The position numbers were made by a program, and so were the translations under genes. This document shows, piece after piece, positions 1 through 8,750 of a stretch of 64,000 bases of DNA. Each line of letters begins with the position of its first letter. Within the stretch, counting starts at the first letter, position 1. The notes below the pieces were generated by a model. The model was not told where the DNA came from, did not search any database, and saw only the letters and a list, made by a program, of their open reading frames with translations. This stretch comes from Ensifer oleiphilus (GTDB lineage Bacteria > Pseudomonadota > Alphaproteobacteria > Rhizobiales > Rhizobiaceae), in NCBI RefSeq assembly GCF_013371465.1, contig NZ_JABWDU010000002.1, positions 1 to 64,000 of the forward strand. Reading direction: 5' to 3'.

Positions 1-639
1 TATTCGGCAGACGGCCAAGCGATCAAGCTATGGCGGCATCTGCCGGAACGACGTGCAAGGCGTCGACCGCGGCATGCTAGGCGACGCTATGGCCGCCGTT
101 TCAGCCCGGAACTCAACATCCTCCACCGTCCGGACACCGTCGCCGAGCGCAAGCAGTTCGGTCATTGGGAGTGCGATCTCATTCAGTTTCGCAAGAAGTT
201 CGGCAAGGCCAACGTGACGTCACTGGTTGAGCGCGTCAGCCGCTTTGCCGTCTTCCTGCGCAACAACGACCAGCACTCTCGACCGATCATGGACGGGCTG
301 ATCCAGGTGTTGCAAACCCTGCCTCACCTCGCCCGCCGGTCGATTACCTTTGACCGTGGCACGGAATTCACCGAATGGCCCTATCTGCAGGCTGGCATTG
401 GAACGCAGACATGGTTCTGCGACCCACAGTCGCCTTGGCAGAAGGGCACGGTCGAGAACACAAATCGTCGTGTTCGCAAATGGCTTTCGAGAGACGTTGA
501 TCCGCTTTCGATCACCGACGGTGAACTGAAGGACATTTGCGATCGGCTCAACTCGACACCGCGGAAGTGCTTAGGCTACCGAACGCCCGCGGAAGTCTTC
601 CGCAAGAAACTGCTCGCGCAAATGCGACGTGTCGGTTAG
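1..639 (+). CDS. IS30-family transposase, 3' part (5' end outside window)
   Basis: The reading frame is open from the first base of the window to the TAG at 637-639, giving 212 residues of the C-terminal catalytic part of an IS30-type DDE transposase. The catalytic pattern is visible: an Asp in HWECDLI, an Asp in TFDRGTEF and a Glu in KGTVEN followed by the basic helix NRRVRKWL. The N-terminal helix-turn-helix that binds the element's ends lies upstream of the window. IS30 enzymes cut and join the inverted repeats of their own element. The next gene-sized segment is a second, damaged transposase, so this is an insertion hot spot. I cannot tell from this fragment whether the full gene is intact, and I did not identify the terminal inverted repeat with confidence. 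Confidence 0.85.
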   Translation, partial: YSADGQAIKLWRHLPERRARRRPRHARRRYGRRFSPELNILHRPDTVAERKQFGHWECDLIQFRKKFGKANVTSLVERVSRFAVFLRNNDQHSRPIMDGLIQVLQTLPHLARRSITFDRGTEFTEWPYLQAGIGTQTWFCDPQSPWQKGTVENTNRRVRKWLSRDVDPLSITDGELKDICDRLNSTPRKCLGYRTPAEVFRKKLLAQMRRVG

Positions 640-832
640 CGTTGCACGCAAAAGTCGCAGTTCGCCATGAACTCACAAGGCATTTTAGAAATGCGACATA
701 TAAGCCAGTTAGTGATGCGACAGTCTCGCCTCTCGACGCACTGGTCAAAGCCAACGTTGGGAGCAAGGATGACGATCTTCAGCCTGGTCGAGACCATGAG
801 CGGTCGGAGTCGTGATGTCCTGTTTGATCACC

Positions 833-1060
833 ATGTCGCAGAAAGAGTTGCATCGCCTCGAAGTCATCCAGAAGATCCGTGACGAGCGCCTGAGCGTTGT
901 TCACGCTGCCGAACTGCTCGACCTCAGTCGAAGTCAGGTCCACAGGCTGCTGCAGGCCTATGACCAGGATGGTCCGGCCGGTCTTGTTTCGAAGAAGCGA
1001 TCCCGGCCGAGCAATCGGCGCCACAGCGAGGAGTTCCGTAATGCAGCGCTGGATCTGAAA
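833..1060 (+). pseudogene. ISNCY-type transposase, N-terminal remnant
   Basis: From the ATG at 833 the frame encodes about 75 residues that look like the N-terminal helix-turn-helix of ISNCY-type transposases: MSQKELHRLEVIQKI, then AAELLDLSRSQVHRLLQAY and the linker GLVSKKRSRPSNRR. Similarity stops abruptly near 1058, after RNAALDL. The frame then continues into unrelated sequence and ends at 1138. The catalytic domain is absent, so this is a dead fragment, probably left by deletion or by insertion of other DNA. It follows the IS30 gene by about 190 bases. The ISNCY assignment is from memory of the family and is moderately secure. Confidence 0.6.
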
Positions 1061-1474
1061 TGCTGGCCGTCATCATGCACTGTGCGCGTGAGCTACGAAC
1101 GAAACCTTGCGATGGTCGTCTATCGATCCGCCATTTGACGGAAGTCCTGCAGCTTGCCGGGACGAAGCAGTGGTCGTCCGGCGAGCTTTTGGAAGCAGGA
1201 CGACTACAAAACCTGAAACGCCTCGGAGTTTGGGGACGCCGCTTGGTTTAAGCCATGTAGCCAAGACTTATGTGCCCAGTACAGCGTACCCCCTCGCCCC
1301 AACGCTCAGACTTGCATCTCCTACGCCTTGAGATCAAAATCCGAACGCCGATGTTGCTGACTCCACACAAGCGACCTCAAGTTTCCTATGGCAGTACTCT
1401 CGGCGCAAATAGCCCTTTTGGTAGTGACGAGTGAACTCATTCATTTGGAAAGACAATTGGGAGGAGTATTTCGA
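1061..1474. other. Stretch without recognisable gene after transposon remnant
   Basis: About 410 bases follow the truncated transposase. Short open frames exist on both strands but none has a convincing ribosome-binding site or recognisable product. The segment probably contains more scrambled insertion-sequence DNA plus the promoter region of the gene at 1475. Confidence 0.5.
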
Positions 1475-1999
1475 ATGGCAATTTCGCGAAAGCAAGAGGA
1501 GCGCCTGCTCACTGAGGACGAGTGGCATCTGGTGCGCCAATCACACCATCCCGCGGTACAAGGCGTTTCCGACGAAGACCTGCTGAAACTCGTGAAGCAA
1601 GTGCGCGAGAGACGCGACAGATCACAAGCCGAAGCTCATCGCCAACGACGTGAGATCCGAGGGAAGTCCGCCCCCAAAGGCGCGGAACCCACCCGAAAGG
1701 ATATCGGTACAAGGGCCAAGCTCGAAATACTGGCCATGAGCATGCGCCGGCTAAACGGAGAGCATGCAAGGCGTCGTAAAATGCTCGGAAAGGCCCAATT
1801 GGTCTCCAACATGCGTGCGGCGCTTGCGGCCAAGCAGGCATCCGAGACAGAACGGGACGAAACGTACAATTCGCGTCGTGCGCTGGAAGGAATGCAATCC
1901 ATAGAAAGTTCGAGGCGCAAAAGCCTCATGCGGCCCATGGAACGAGGACGGGCGAGAAAGGCCGGTGCGGTCGCCCAGGCGAAGCGAGATGCGCGGTAA
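1475..1999 (+). CDS. Small basic coiled-coil hypothetical protein
   Basis: This encodes 174 residues of unknown function. I chose the ATG at 1475, which opens MAISRKQEERLLTEDEWHLV, because GGGAGGAG sits at 1459-1466. The frame is open further upstream, to 1388, but without a good site. The N-terminal third resembles short rhizobial hypothetical proteins with an acidic helix followed by DLLKLVKQVRERRDR. The remainder is strongly Arg/Lys-rich and predicted helical or coiled, ending in RKAGAVAQAKRDAR. No signal peptide or membrane segment is seen. Its high charge would suit nucleic-acid contact, but that is only inference. It sits between mobile-element debris and a DUF4864 gene and is probably transcribed alone. 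Confidence 0.65.
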   Translation: MAISRKQEERLLTEDEWHLVRQSHHPAVQGVSDEDLLKLVKQVRERRDRSQAEAHRQRREIRGKSAPKGAEPTRKDIGTRAKLEILAMSMRRLNGEHARRRKMLGKAQLVSNMRAALAAKQASETERDETYNSRRALEGMQSIESSRRKSLMRPMERGRARKAGAVAQAKRDAR

Positions 2000-2011
2000 C
2001 ATCATTGCCTT

Positions 2012-2180
2012 AACGTGTTATCGCGGCTTAATTGCGAATATCACTAAGTTATGATGTTTAAAGACGTTTGTATAAATGCACGGACTAACACGTTGAATGG
2101 GCGTGATTTTTGACCATTGTCATGAAATGCAAATGCATTTGGCGACCGTTCGCCCCATTTCCAGAGCACACAAACGTCTT
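2012..2180. repeat. Two interlaced perfect inverted repeats in the intergenic region
   Basis: AACGTGTTA at 2012-2020 is repeated as its exact reverse complement TAACACGTT at 2086-2094. AAGACGTTTGT at 2061-2071 is repeated inverted as ACAAACGTCTT at 2170-2180. The two pairs interlock. The segment is AT-rich compared with its surroundings and lies just upstream of the DUF4864 gene. It may be a structured RNA or a double operator; the sequence alone does not decide. Confidence 0.4.
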
Positions 2181-2223
2181 ATGCTTTCTAAGGTTGGAAT
2201 AAAACGTCTGGCGGAGATCTGTG

Positions 2224-2646
2224 ATGATCAGGACATTTGCCATTGCCCTTGGTGTCGCAGCGCAACTGACAGGTGCGAGCTTATGTAGGGCGGACGAACC
2301 TGTTGATACGGCGCGCTCGATCATCCAGGACCAGATTGCGGCCTTTCTCAATGACGACGCGGAGGCCGCCTACTCCTTCGCCTCGCCGGCCATTCGCGGA
2401 AAATTTCCCGACAAGACAGTGTTCTTCGACATGGTCAGGCGCGGCTACCAGCCGGTCTATCGGCCGGGCAATTTTGCATTTGGCCGCTCCAAGGTGACGG
2501 GCGACCAGGTCATTCAGGAGGTGCTGATCTCGGCACCAGATGGCAAGGACTGGACGGCGGTCTACCAGCTGATGAAGCAGCCCGACGGGAGCTACAAGAT
2601 CAATGGCGTGATGATGCTTCAGGCGGCGCCAGGGCCGGAGATCTGA
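2224..2646 (+). CDS. DUF4864 family exported protein
   Basis: This is a 140-residue protein that starts at the ATG at 2224, seven bases after GGAG (2212-2215). A GTG directly before it (2221) is in frame but too close to that site. The N-terminus is a Sec signal peptide (MIRTFAIALGVAAQLTGASL, cleavage after CRA), so the product is probably periplasmic. The mature part starts with an acidic helix (IIQDQIAAFLNDDAEAAYSF) and continues with a small alpha+beta fold of the NTF2-like kind (FDMVRRGYQPVY, then DWTAVYQLMKQPDGSYKINGV). This matches DUF4864, whose role is unknown. It converges on tgt with 13 bases between the stop codons. Confidence 0.75.
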   Translation: MIRTFAIALGVAAQLTGASLCRADEPVDTARSIIQDQIAAFLNDDAEAAYSFASPAIRGKFPDKTVFFDMVRRGYQPVYRPGNFAFGRSKVTGDQVIQEVLISAPDGKDWTAVYQLMKQPDGSYKINGVMMLQAAPGPEI

Positions 2647-2659
2647 ACTGTTCCGGGCC

Positions 2660-3790
<1,131 letters not shown>

Positions 3791-4873
3791 CTAGTCTTTC
3801 CGGAAAAGCAGGCTGGAATCGCCATAGGAATAGAAGCGGTAGCCGGTCTCGATCGCGTATGCATAGGCTGCGCGCATCGTCTCCAGGCCGCAGAAGGCCG
3901 AAACCAGCATGAACAGTGTCGATTTCGGCAGGTGGAAATTGGTCATCAGCATGTCGACGGCGCGGAAGCGGTAGCCGGGCGTGATAAAGATGCCGGTCGG
4001 CCCGGACCAGGGTTGGATTGCGCCATGTTCGTCGGCGGCACTTTCGATCAGCCGCAGCGACGTGGTGCCGACGCAGACAATCCGGCCGCCCCTCGCCTTG
4101 ACGGCATTGAGGCGCGCGGCAGTTTCAGCGTCGACATGGCCGATCTCCTGATGCATCACGTGGTCATCGGTATCGTCGGCCTTGACGGGCAGGAATGTCC
4201 CAGCTCCCACATGCAGGGTCACGAAATGGCGCTCGATGCCGAGTTCGTTCAGCTTGGAAAACAGCCGTTCTGTGAAATGCAGACCGGCTGTCGGCGCAGC
4301 AACGGCGCCCTCCTCGCGGGCATAGACCGTCTGGTAGTCGGTGCGGTCCTGCGCATCCTCGGCGCGTTTCGAGGCGATGTAAGGCGGCAGCGGAATATGC
4401 CCCGTAGCCATGATCGCTTCGTCGAGCAGCGGCCCTGAGAGATCGAAGCGCAGCGTCACTTCGCCGGCGTCGCCCTTTTCCTCGACGGTCGCGTCGAGTG
4501 TGCCGAGCATGCAGTTGTTGCCGCCATGGCCAAAGGCGACGCGGTCTCCAACCTTGAGGCGACGCGCCGGCCGGGCAAACGCCTTCCAGCGATCGGGAGC
4601 GACGCGCATGTGCAGGGTCAGAGAAACCGGCGTGGTGATCTCTTCGCCGCGGCGGCGAATGCCTTCGAGTTGCGCCGGAATGACCTTCGTGTCGTTGAAC
4701 ACCAAGGCGTCGCCGGGGCGCAGGAACGACGGCAGGTCAAGCACGCCGTGATCGGTCAGCAGTTCGGATGCGTTCGGGTCGACGACGAGCATGCGGGCGC
4801 TGTCGCGCGGGCTTACGGGCCGCAACGCAATCGAGGTTTCCGGAAGGTCGAAGTCGAACAGGTCTACGCGCAT
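3791..4873 (-). CDS. queA: S-adenosylmethionine:tRNA ribosyltransferase-isomerase
   Basis: QueA moves the ribosyl moiety of SAM onto preQ1-modified tRNA to form epoxyqueuosine. The 360-residue product starts [19 protein letters not shown], the usual N-terminus of the family. A 23-codon extension upstream is open but runs through the terminator hairpin of ppiB, so I rejected it. Family motifs include [50 protein letters not shown] and [16 protein letters not shown]. It precedes tgt with no intergenic base, forming a queA-tgt unit. The hairpin at 4883-4936 separates it from ppiB, so it may depend on readthrough or on a promoter inside that region. Confidence 0.95.
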   Translation of the reverse strand: MRVDLFDFDLPETSIALRPVSPRDSARMLVVDPNASELLTDHGVLDLPSFLRPGDALVFNDTKVIPAQLEGIRRRGEEITTPVSLTLHMRVAPDRWKAFARPARRLKVGDRVAFGHGGNNCMLGTLDATVEEKGDAGEVTLRFDLSGPLLDEAIMATGHIPLPPYIASKRAEDAQDRTDYQTVYAREEGAVAAPTAGLHFTERLFSKLNELGIERHFVTLHVGAGTFLPVKADDTDDHVMHQEIGHVDAETAARLNAVKARGGRIVCVGTTSLRLIESAADEHGAIQPWSGPTGIFITPGYRFRAVDMLMTNFHLPKSTLFMLVSAFCGLETMRAAYAYAIETGYRFYSYGDSSLLFRKD

Positions 4874-4882
4874 GATCGTTTC

Positions 4883-4936
4883 TGAAAAAAAAGCAAAACC
4901 CGCCCCGGGGCCATCAGGCGCGACCGGGGCGGGTTT
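4883..4936 (-). terminator. Rho-independent terminator after ppiB
   Basis: AAACCCGCCCCGG (about 4896-4908) pairs with CCGGGGCGGGTTT (4924-4936). Read on the minus strand the stem is followed by TTTTGC and a run of eight T. It lies between ppiB and queA. Confidence 0.85.
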
Positions 4937-4951
4937 GTGCATTAGCGCAAA

Positions 4952-5461
4952 TCAGGCGTCGGCGGCAACCCGCAGCGACACGATGGTATCGGGATCACGC
5001 ACCGGCTCGCCGCGCTTGATCTTGTCGATGTTGTCCATGCCTTCGATGACCTGGCCCCAGACCGAGTACTGCTTGTTCAGCCACGGAGCGTCGGTGAAGC
5101 AGATGAAGAACTGCGAATTGGCCGAGTTCGGCGCCTGGCTGCGAGCCATCGAGCACGTGCCGCGGATGTGGCTGACGTTCGAGAATTCAGCGTTCAGGTC
5201 CGGCTTGGACGAACCGCCCATGCCGGCGCGCGACGGGTTGAAGTGTTCGCCGCCGGTCTTGCCATACTGGACGTCGCCGGTCTGTGCCATGAAGTCCTCG
5301 ATCACGCGGTGAAACACCACGCCGTCATAGGCGCCTTCGCGTGCCAGTTCCTTGATTCGGGCGACATGACCCGGAGCCACATTCGGCAGAAGCTCGATGA
5401 CGACCTTGCCCTTGGTGGTCTCCATGATGATCGTGTTTTCCGGATCTTTGATCTCGGCCAT
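4952..5461 (-). CDS. ppiB: Cytoplasmic cyclophilin-type peptidylprolyl isomerase
   Basis: This 169-residue cyclophilin catalyses cis/trans isomerisation of X-Pro bonds. There is no signal peptide (MAEIKDPENTIIMETTKGK), so it acts in the cytoplasm. Active-site elements are seen in order: VVFHRVIEDFMAQTGD (catalytic Arg and the Phe/Met/Gln cluster), the GGSSKPDLNAEF loop, RGTCSMARSQAPNSANSQFF and the WGQVIEGMDNID C-terminus. It is transcribed after ppiA with 22 bases between them and is followed by a strong terminator. The start is supported by AGAAGGAGAAAA upstream on the coding strand. It is a paralogue of the exported ppiA next door. Confidence 0.93.
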   Translation of the reverse strand: MAEIKDPENTIIMETTKGKVVIELLPNVAPGHVARIKELAREGAYDGVVFHRVIEDFMAQTGDVQYGKTGGEHFNPSRAGMGGSSKPDLNAEFSNVSHIRGTCSMARSQAPNSANSQFFICFTDAPWLNKQYSVWGQVIEGMDNIDKIKRGEPVRDPDTIVSLRVAADA

Positions 5462-5483
5462 GGGTTTTCTCCTTCTGTTGACT

Positions 5484-6056
5484 TTACTTGCCGACCTTGA
5501 CGCTGATCATGCGGTCGGGATCGGTGACGGAGCCGTTATTGGCGTCGTCGCCGAGTTTGATTTTGTCGACGTTCTCCATGCCGGAGACGACCTTGCCGAC
5601 GACCGTGTACTGGCCGTTGAGGAAGTCGCCCGGGGCAAACATTATGAAAAACTGCGAGTTGGCGCTGTTGGGATCCTGCGAACGCGCCATGCCGACCGTG
5701 CCGCGCTCGAACGGGACGTCCGAGAACTCCGCCGGCAGGTCCGGCTTGGAGGAGCCGCCCGTGCCAGCAGCCTGGGGCTGGAAGCCGTCTTCCATGTCGC
5801 CGTACTGGACGTCGCCGGTCTGGGCCATGAAGCCCTTGATGACGCGGTGGAAGGCGACGTTGTTGTATTCGCCGGCCGTTGCCAGCGCCTTGATCTGCTC
5901 GACATGCTTCGGAGCGATATCAGGGCGAAGCTCGACGACGACAGGACCGTCCTTCAACGTGATGGTAAGGAAGTTGTCAGCCGACTGCGCAAATGCGGTT
6001 CCCGCAAAGGAAGCAAGCGTGAGGGCACCGGCGAAAGCGAGGTGGAGGATTTTCAT
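5484..6056 (-). CDS. ppiA: Periplasmic cyclophilin-type peptidylprolyl isomerase
   Basis: This encodes 190 residues with a clear Sec signal peptide (MKILHLAFAGALTLASFAG, cleavage after AFA), followed by a cyclophilin domain starting at FLTITLKDGPVVVELRPDIA. FHRVIKGFMAQTGDVQYG and GMARSQDPNSANSQFFIMF carry the isomerase active site. The product should help fold periplasmic proteins. It is the exported counterpart of ppiB and lies 36 bases downstream of coaD on the same strand. Start chosen at the ATG at 6056 after the ribosome-binding site CAGGGAGAAACC. The coaD-ppiA-ppiB order matches other rhizobia as I recall it. Confidence 0.93.
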   Translation of the reverse strand: MKILHLAFAGALTLASFAGTAFAQSADNFLTITLKDGPVVVELRPDIAPKHVEQIKALATAGEYNNVAFHRVIKGFMAQTGDVQYGDMEDGFQPQAAGTGGSSKPDLPAEFSDVPFERGTVGMARSQDPNSANSQFFIMFAPGDFLNGQYTVVGKVVSGMENVDKIKLGDDANNGSVTDPDRMISVKVGK

Positions 6057-6092
6057 GGTTTCTCCCTGAGTGGTGAATGGAGTGTGGCGGCT

Positions 6093-6587
6093 CTAGGCCT
6101 TGCGTTTGGCCTGCAGCGCGGCGTGGACCGCCTTGGGCACGAAGGCGCTGACGTCACCGCCCATGGCCGCGATCTGGCGGACCAATGTGGCCGTAATGGG
6201 CCGCGATGCGGTGCCCGCCGGCAGAAACAGGGTCTGAACATCAGGCGCCATTTGCCGATTCATGCCTGCCATCTGCATCTCGTAGTCGAGGTCCGTGCCG
6301 TCACGCAGACCACGCACAAGCAGCTTTGCGCCGCTCTGCCGCGCGGCGTCGACCACGAGGTTGTCGAAGGAGACGACATCGATGTCGGCGGCGCGCTCGG
6401 GCACAAATTCGAGCAGCGACTCGCGAATAAGGTCCGCGCGCTGGTCGAACGAAAAGAGCGGCGCCTTGCCCGGATGGATGCCGATCGCCACGATAACTTT
6501 GCGCGCCACGTTCAGCGCCTGAACAAGTACGTCGAGATGCCCGTTCGTCATCGGATCGAAAGAGCCGGGGTAGAATGCCGTCGTCAT
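6093..6587 (-). CDS. coaD: Phosphopantetheine adenylyltransferase
   Basis: CoaD transfers AMP from ATP to 4'-phosphopantetheine, the fourth step of coenzyme A synthesis. The 164-residue length is normal. Start chosen at [20 protein letters not shown], the universal N-terminus carrying the nucleotidyltransferase T/HxGH motif (TNGH). The frame is open for 34 more codons upstream, but these look non-coding. Further motifs are [21 protein letters not shown] and the ATP-binding segment near [12 protein letters not shown] in place of the common ISSTLVRE. It is the first gene of the leftward coaD-ppiA-ppiB block. Confidence 0.95.
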   Translation of the reverse strand: MTTAFYPGSFDPMTNGHLDVLVQALNVARKVIVAIGIHPGKAPLFSFDQRADLIRESLLEFVPERAADIDVVSFDNLVVDAARQSGAKLLVRGLRDGTDLDYEMQMAGMNRQMAPDVQTLFLPAGTASRPITATLVRQIAAMGGDVSAFVPKAVHAALQAKRKA

Positions 6588-6813
6588 CGCACCTGTTTCC
6601 GTTTGGTGAAGCCTTTTGTCATGGACGGCGACGGATCGCAAGAGTTGTGCAGGACAGCAACCCTGTTCCCTGGGAAACAGCGGCGCCAAAGAAATGAATG
6701 CTAGATGAATGCCATGTTCAAGAGCGTTTCACATCGCAGACTGTAGTGTGAAGCAAGAAAGAACGGAACCTTTTTGAAGATACTGCCGTTTACGACCTGA
6801 AAGGATGACGGCT

Positions 6814-6936
6814 ATGGGACTTGCTCTGTTTTCGATGACGATGTTTTTCGCAATGATCTTTGCGACCATACATGCACTCCGGGACGAATCCCGTGAGCAG
6901 CGCGACCGTTCAGGCAACCGTAAGATCTTCGGCTAA
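6814..6936 (+). CDS. Small single-span membrane peptide A (40 aa)
   Basis: This 40-codon gene starts at ATG 6814, nine bases after AAAGG (6800-6804). An in-frame ATG at 6805 is too close to that site. The product has a hydrophobic N-terminal helix (GLALFSMTMFFAMIFATIHA) and a charged tail (LRDESREQRDRSGNRKIFG), so it should be a type-II-like single-pass inner membrane peptide with a cytoplasmic or periplasmic basic tail. Twelve bases after its stop a second peptide of the same design begins. A hairpin terminator follows the pair. Function unknown; no homologue is recognised from memory. Confidence 0.6.
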   Translation: MGLALFSMTMFFAMIFATIHALRDESREQRDRSGNRKIFG

Positions 6937-6948
6937 AGGTAAAATGTT

Positions 6949-7077
6949 ATGGCGACAGTCTTCATGACCGCCGCGGCGGTAATCAGTTTCGTCTTCCTCG
7001 TCGATTTTGCCCGCACGATACGCGACCTCCAGCGCGATCGAATGGGCTCCAACGAGACCGGCGGGTTCAACGTTTAG
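6949..7077 (+). CDS. Small single-span membrane peptide B (42 aa)
   Basis: This 42-codon gene starts at ATG 6949, with AAAGGTAAA (6936-6944) as ribosome-binding site. The layout repeats that of the upstream peptide: a hydrophobic segment (VFMTAAAVISFVFLVDFA) then a charged tail (RTIRDLQRDRMGSNE). The sequences are not obviously homologous, so they may be partners rather than duplicates. The intergenic gap of 12 bases and the shared terminator at 7153-7190 imply one transcript. Function unknown. Confidence 0.6.
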   Translation: MATVFMTAAAVISFVFLVDFARTIRDLQRDRMGSNETGGFNV

Positions 7078-7152
7078 TAAAATACAGAAACTTTCCTCCA
7101 GAAGTTTCAAAATAAGCGCCCGCCATTCTTCCCCTGAAGCGGTCGCTTTCTA

Positions 7153-7190
7153 AAGCCGGACGGCATCCCCTGCCCGTCCGGCTTTTCTTT
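7153..7190 (+). terminator. Rho-independent terminator after the small-peptide pair
   Basis: AAGCCGGACGG (7153-7163) pairs perfectly with CCGTCCGGCTT (7174-7184) and is followed by TTTCTTT. On the minus strand the T-tract is poor, so it mainly serves the rightward transcript. Confidence 0.8.
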
Positions 7191-7209
7191 GTGCGGAAGC
7201 TGACGCTGC

Positions 7210-8607
7210 CTAGTCCGCCGACACCTTGTGCGCTCGGATCATGCGGAAGAACCTCCAGTTCAGGAACAGCGCTGCAGCGGCAAGGCCAAGTACGAATCCG
7301 AACCAGACGCCTGTTCCGCCGAAATTGAGCGGAAACGCGAAGGCCCAGGCGCAAACGAACCCGATCGGCCAATAGGAAATCATCGCCAGGACCATCGGCA
7401 CTTTCGTGTCCTTGAGACCGCGAAGCATGCCGGCGGCAATCGCCTGCAGTCCGTCAACCAGCTGGAATGCGCCGGCAATCACGATGAGCGGAGCGGCAAA
7501 GGCAAGCACCTGGGCTGCATCCGGCCTGCTGGTGTCCAGATAAAGTGCTGCGAGTTGGCTCGGGAAGAGTGCGAAGATCGCGCTGCCGACGGTCGCGAAG
7601 ACGGATCCAAGCACCAGTGCCGAAATTGCTGCGCGCCGGACGCCGAGCATGTCGCCGCGGCCGTAGGAGAGGCCGACGCGCACGGTTGCCGCCTGGGCAA
7701 TTCCGAGCGGGATCATGAAGGCGAGCGATGCGAACTGCAGCGCGATGCCATGGGCCGCAAGCTCGATCGTGCCGATCGTTCCCATCAGCAGCGAGGCGAC
7801 GGTGAACAGGCTGACTTCGGCAAGAATGGTCAGTGAGATCGGGATGCCGAGATAGACAACTTCCCTGAATGCCGGCCAGTCCGGGCGCCAGAAGCGCACG
7901 AACAGCTCATACTGGTTCAGTTCCGGTTTGCTCTTGATATACGCGACCGTCAGCACCGTGCCGAGGACCGCTACGCCAAGGGCGGCGACGGCTGCACCGA
8001 AGATGCCCAGTTGCGGGAAGCCGAAGTGGCCGTAGATCAGCACGTAGCAAAGTGCTGCGTTGAGGACGAGCGTTGCCAGGGTGACATAGAGAATGATCCC
8101 TGCCCGCTCCAGGCCGCTCAGGAACGCGCGCAGCACCATGAAGATCAGACCCGGGAAGATCGCCCATTGTGCAATGTGCAGATACTCGGCGGCAAGGGCT
8201 GCGACCTCCGGCTGCTGGCCGGCAAGCAGCAGGATCGGTTCGGCAAGCCAGAGTACCGGCGCCGTCAGGACGCCGTAACAGAGCACCACCCAGAGCCCCA
8301 TGCGCACGGAGCGGCGGACCGAAACCTTGTCGCCCCTGCCCTGCGCCTGCGCGGCCATCGGCACCACGGCGTTGGCAAAGCCGCTGCCGAAGATGTAGAC
8401 GGTGAAGTACATCTGCGTTGCCAGGATGATCGCCGCGAGCTGCGTCGCGCCAAGTTTGCCCACCATCAAGACGTCGGTCGTGTTGATCGCAAGTTGTGCC
8501 AGCTGCGCGCCGATGAAGGGCACGCCGAGATAGAGGCTTGCCCGATAATGGGTGCGCCATGAATTGTCGGTCTGCACCGGGGGCGGGCTCGCATTGGCGG
8601 TCTGCAT
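7210..8607 (-). CDS. MATE family efflux transporter (NorM-like)
   Basis: This 465-residue protein has twelve predicted membrane spans in two homologous halves, the normal size for MATE exporters that expel cationic drugs against Na+ or H+. Family signatures include LGVPFIGAQLAQLAINTTDVL in the first helix, GKLGATQLAAIILA and the second-half counterpart YLGIPISLTILAEVSLFTVAS. Start chosen at MQTANASPPPVQTDN with the ribosome-binding site CCAGGAA ten bases upstream. A longer frame reaches 8706 but its extra residues do not look membrane-like. The substrate cannot be read from the sequence. It lies downstream of another exporter gene on the same strand, 143 bases away. Confidence 0.9.
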   Translation of the reverse strand: MQTANASPPPVQTDNSWRTHYRASLYLGVPFIGAQLAQLAINTTDVLMVGKLGATQLAAIILATQMYFTVYIFGSGFANAVVPMAAQAQGRGDKVSVRRSVRMGLWVVLCYGVLTAPVLWLAEPILLLAGQQPEVAALAAEYLHIAQWAIFPGLIFMVLRAFLSGLERAGIILYVTLATLVLNAALCYVLIYGHFGFPQLGIFGAAVAALGVAVLGTVLTVAYIKSKPELNQYELFVRFWRPDWPAFREVVYLGIPISLTILAEVSLFTVASLLMGTIGTIELAAHGIALQFASLAFMIPLGIAQAATVRVGLSYGRGDMLGVRRAAISALVLGSVFATVGSAIFALFPSQLAALYLDTSRPDAAQVLAFAAPLIVIAGAFQLVDGLQAIAAGMLRGLKDTKVPMVLAMISYWPIGFVCAWAFAFPLNFGGTGVWFGFVLGLAAAALFLNWRFFRMIRAHKVSAD

Positions 8608-8750
8608 GACGGATTCCTGGATGTCGACGCGGCCGAAACGCCGCAGGTCAGAACGGAGGGAAGGATGACGGAAATAGAACACGGCCGTCAAAAGAACCAG
8701 TGACAAAGCTTCGGCTGCTCAATTTTTCATCGAAGGATCAAGAAAATTGA

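Noticed and set aside
812-1138. Intact 108-residue transposase-like protein
   Set aside because: Family similarity stops near 1058 and the catalytic domain is missing, so I treat it as a remnant.
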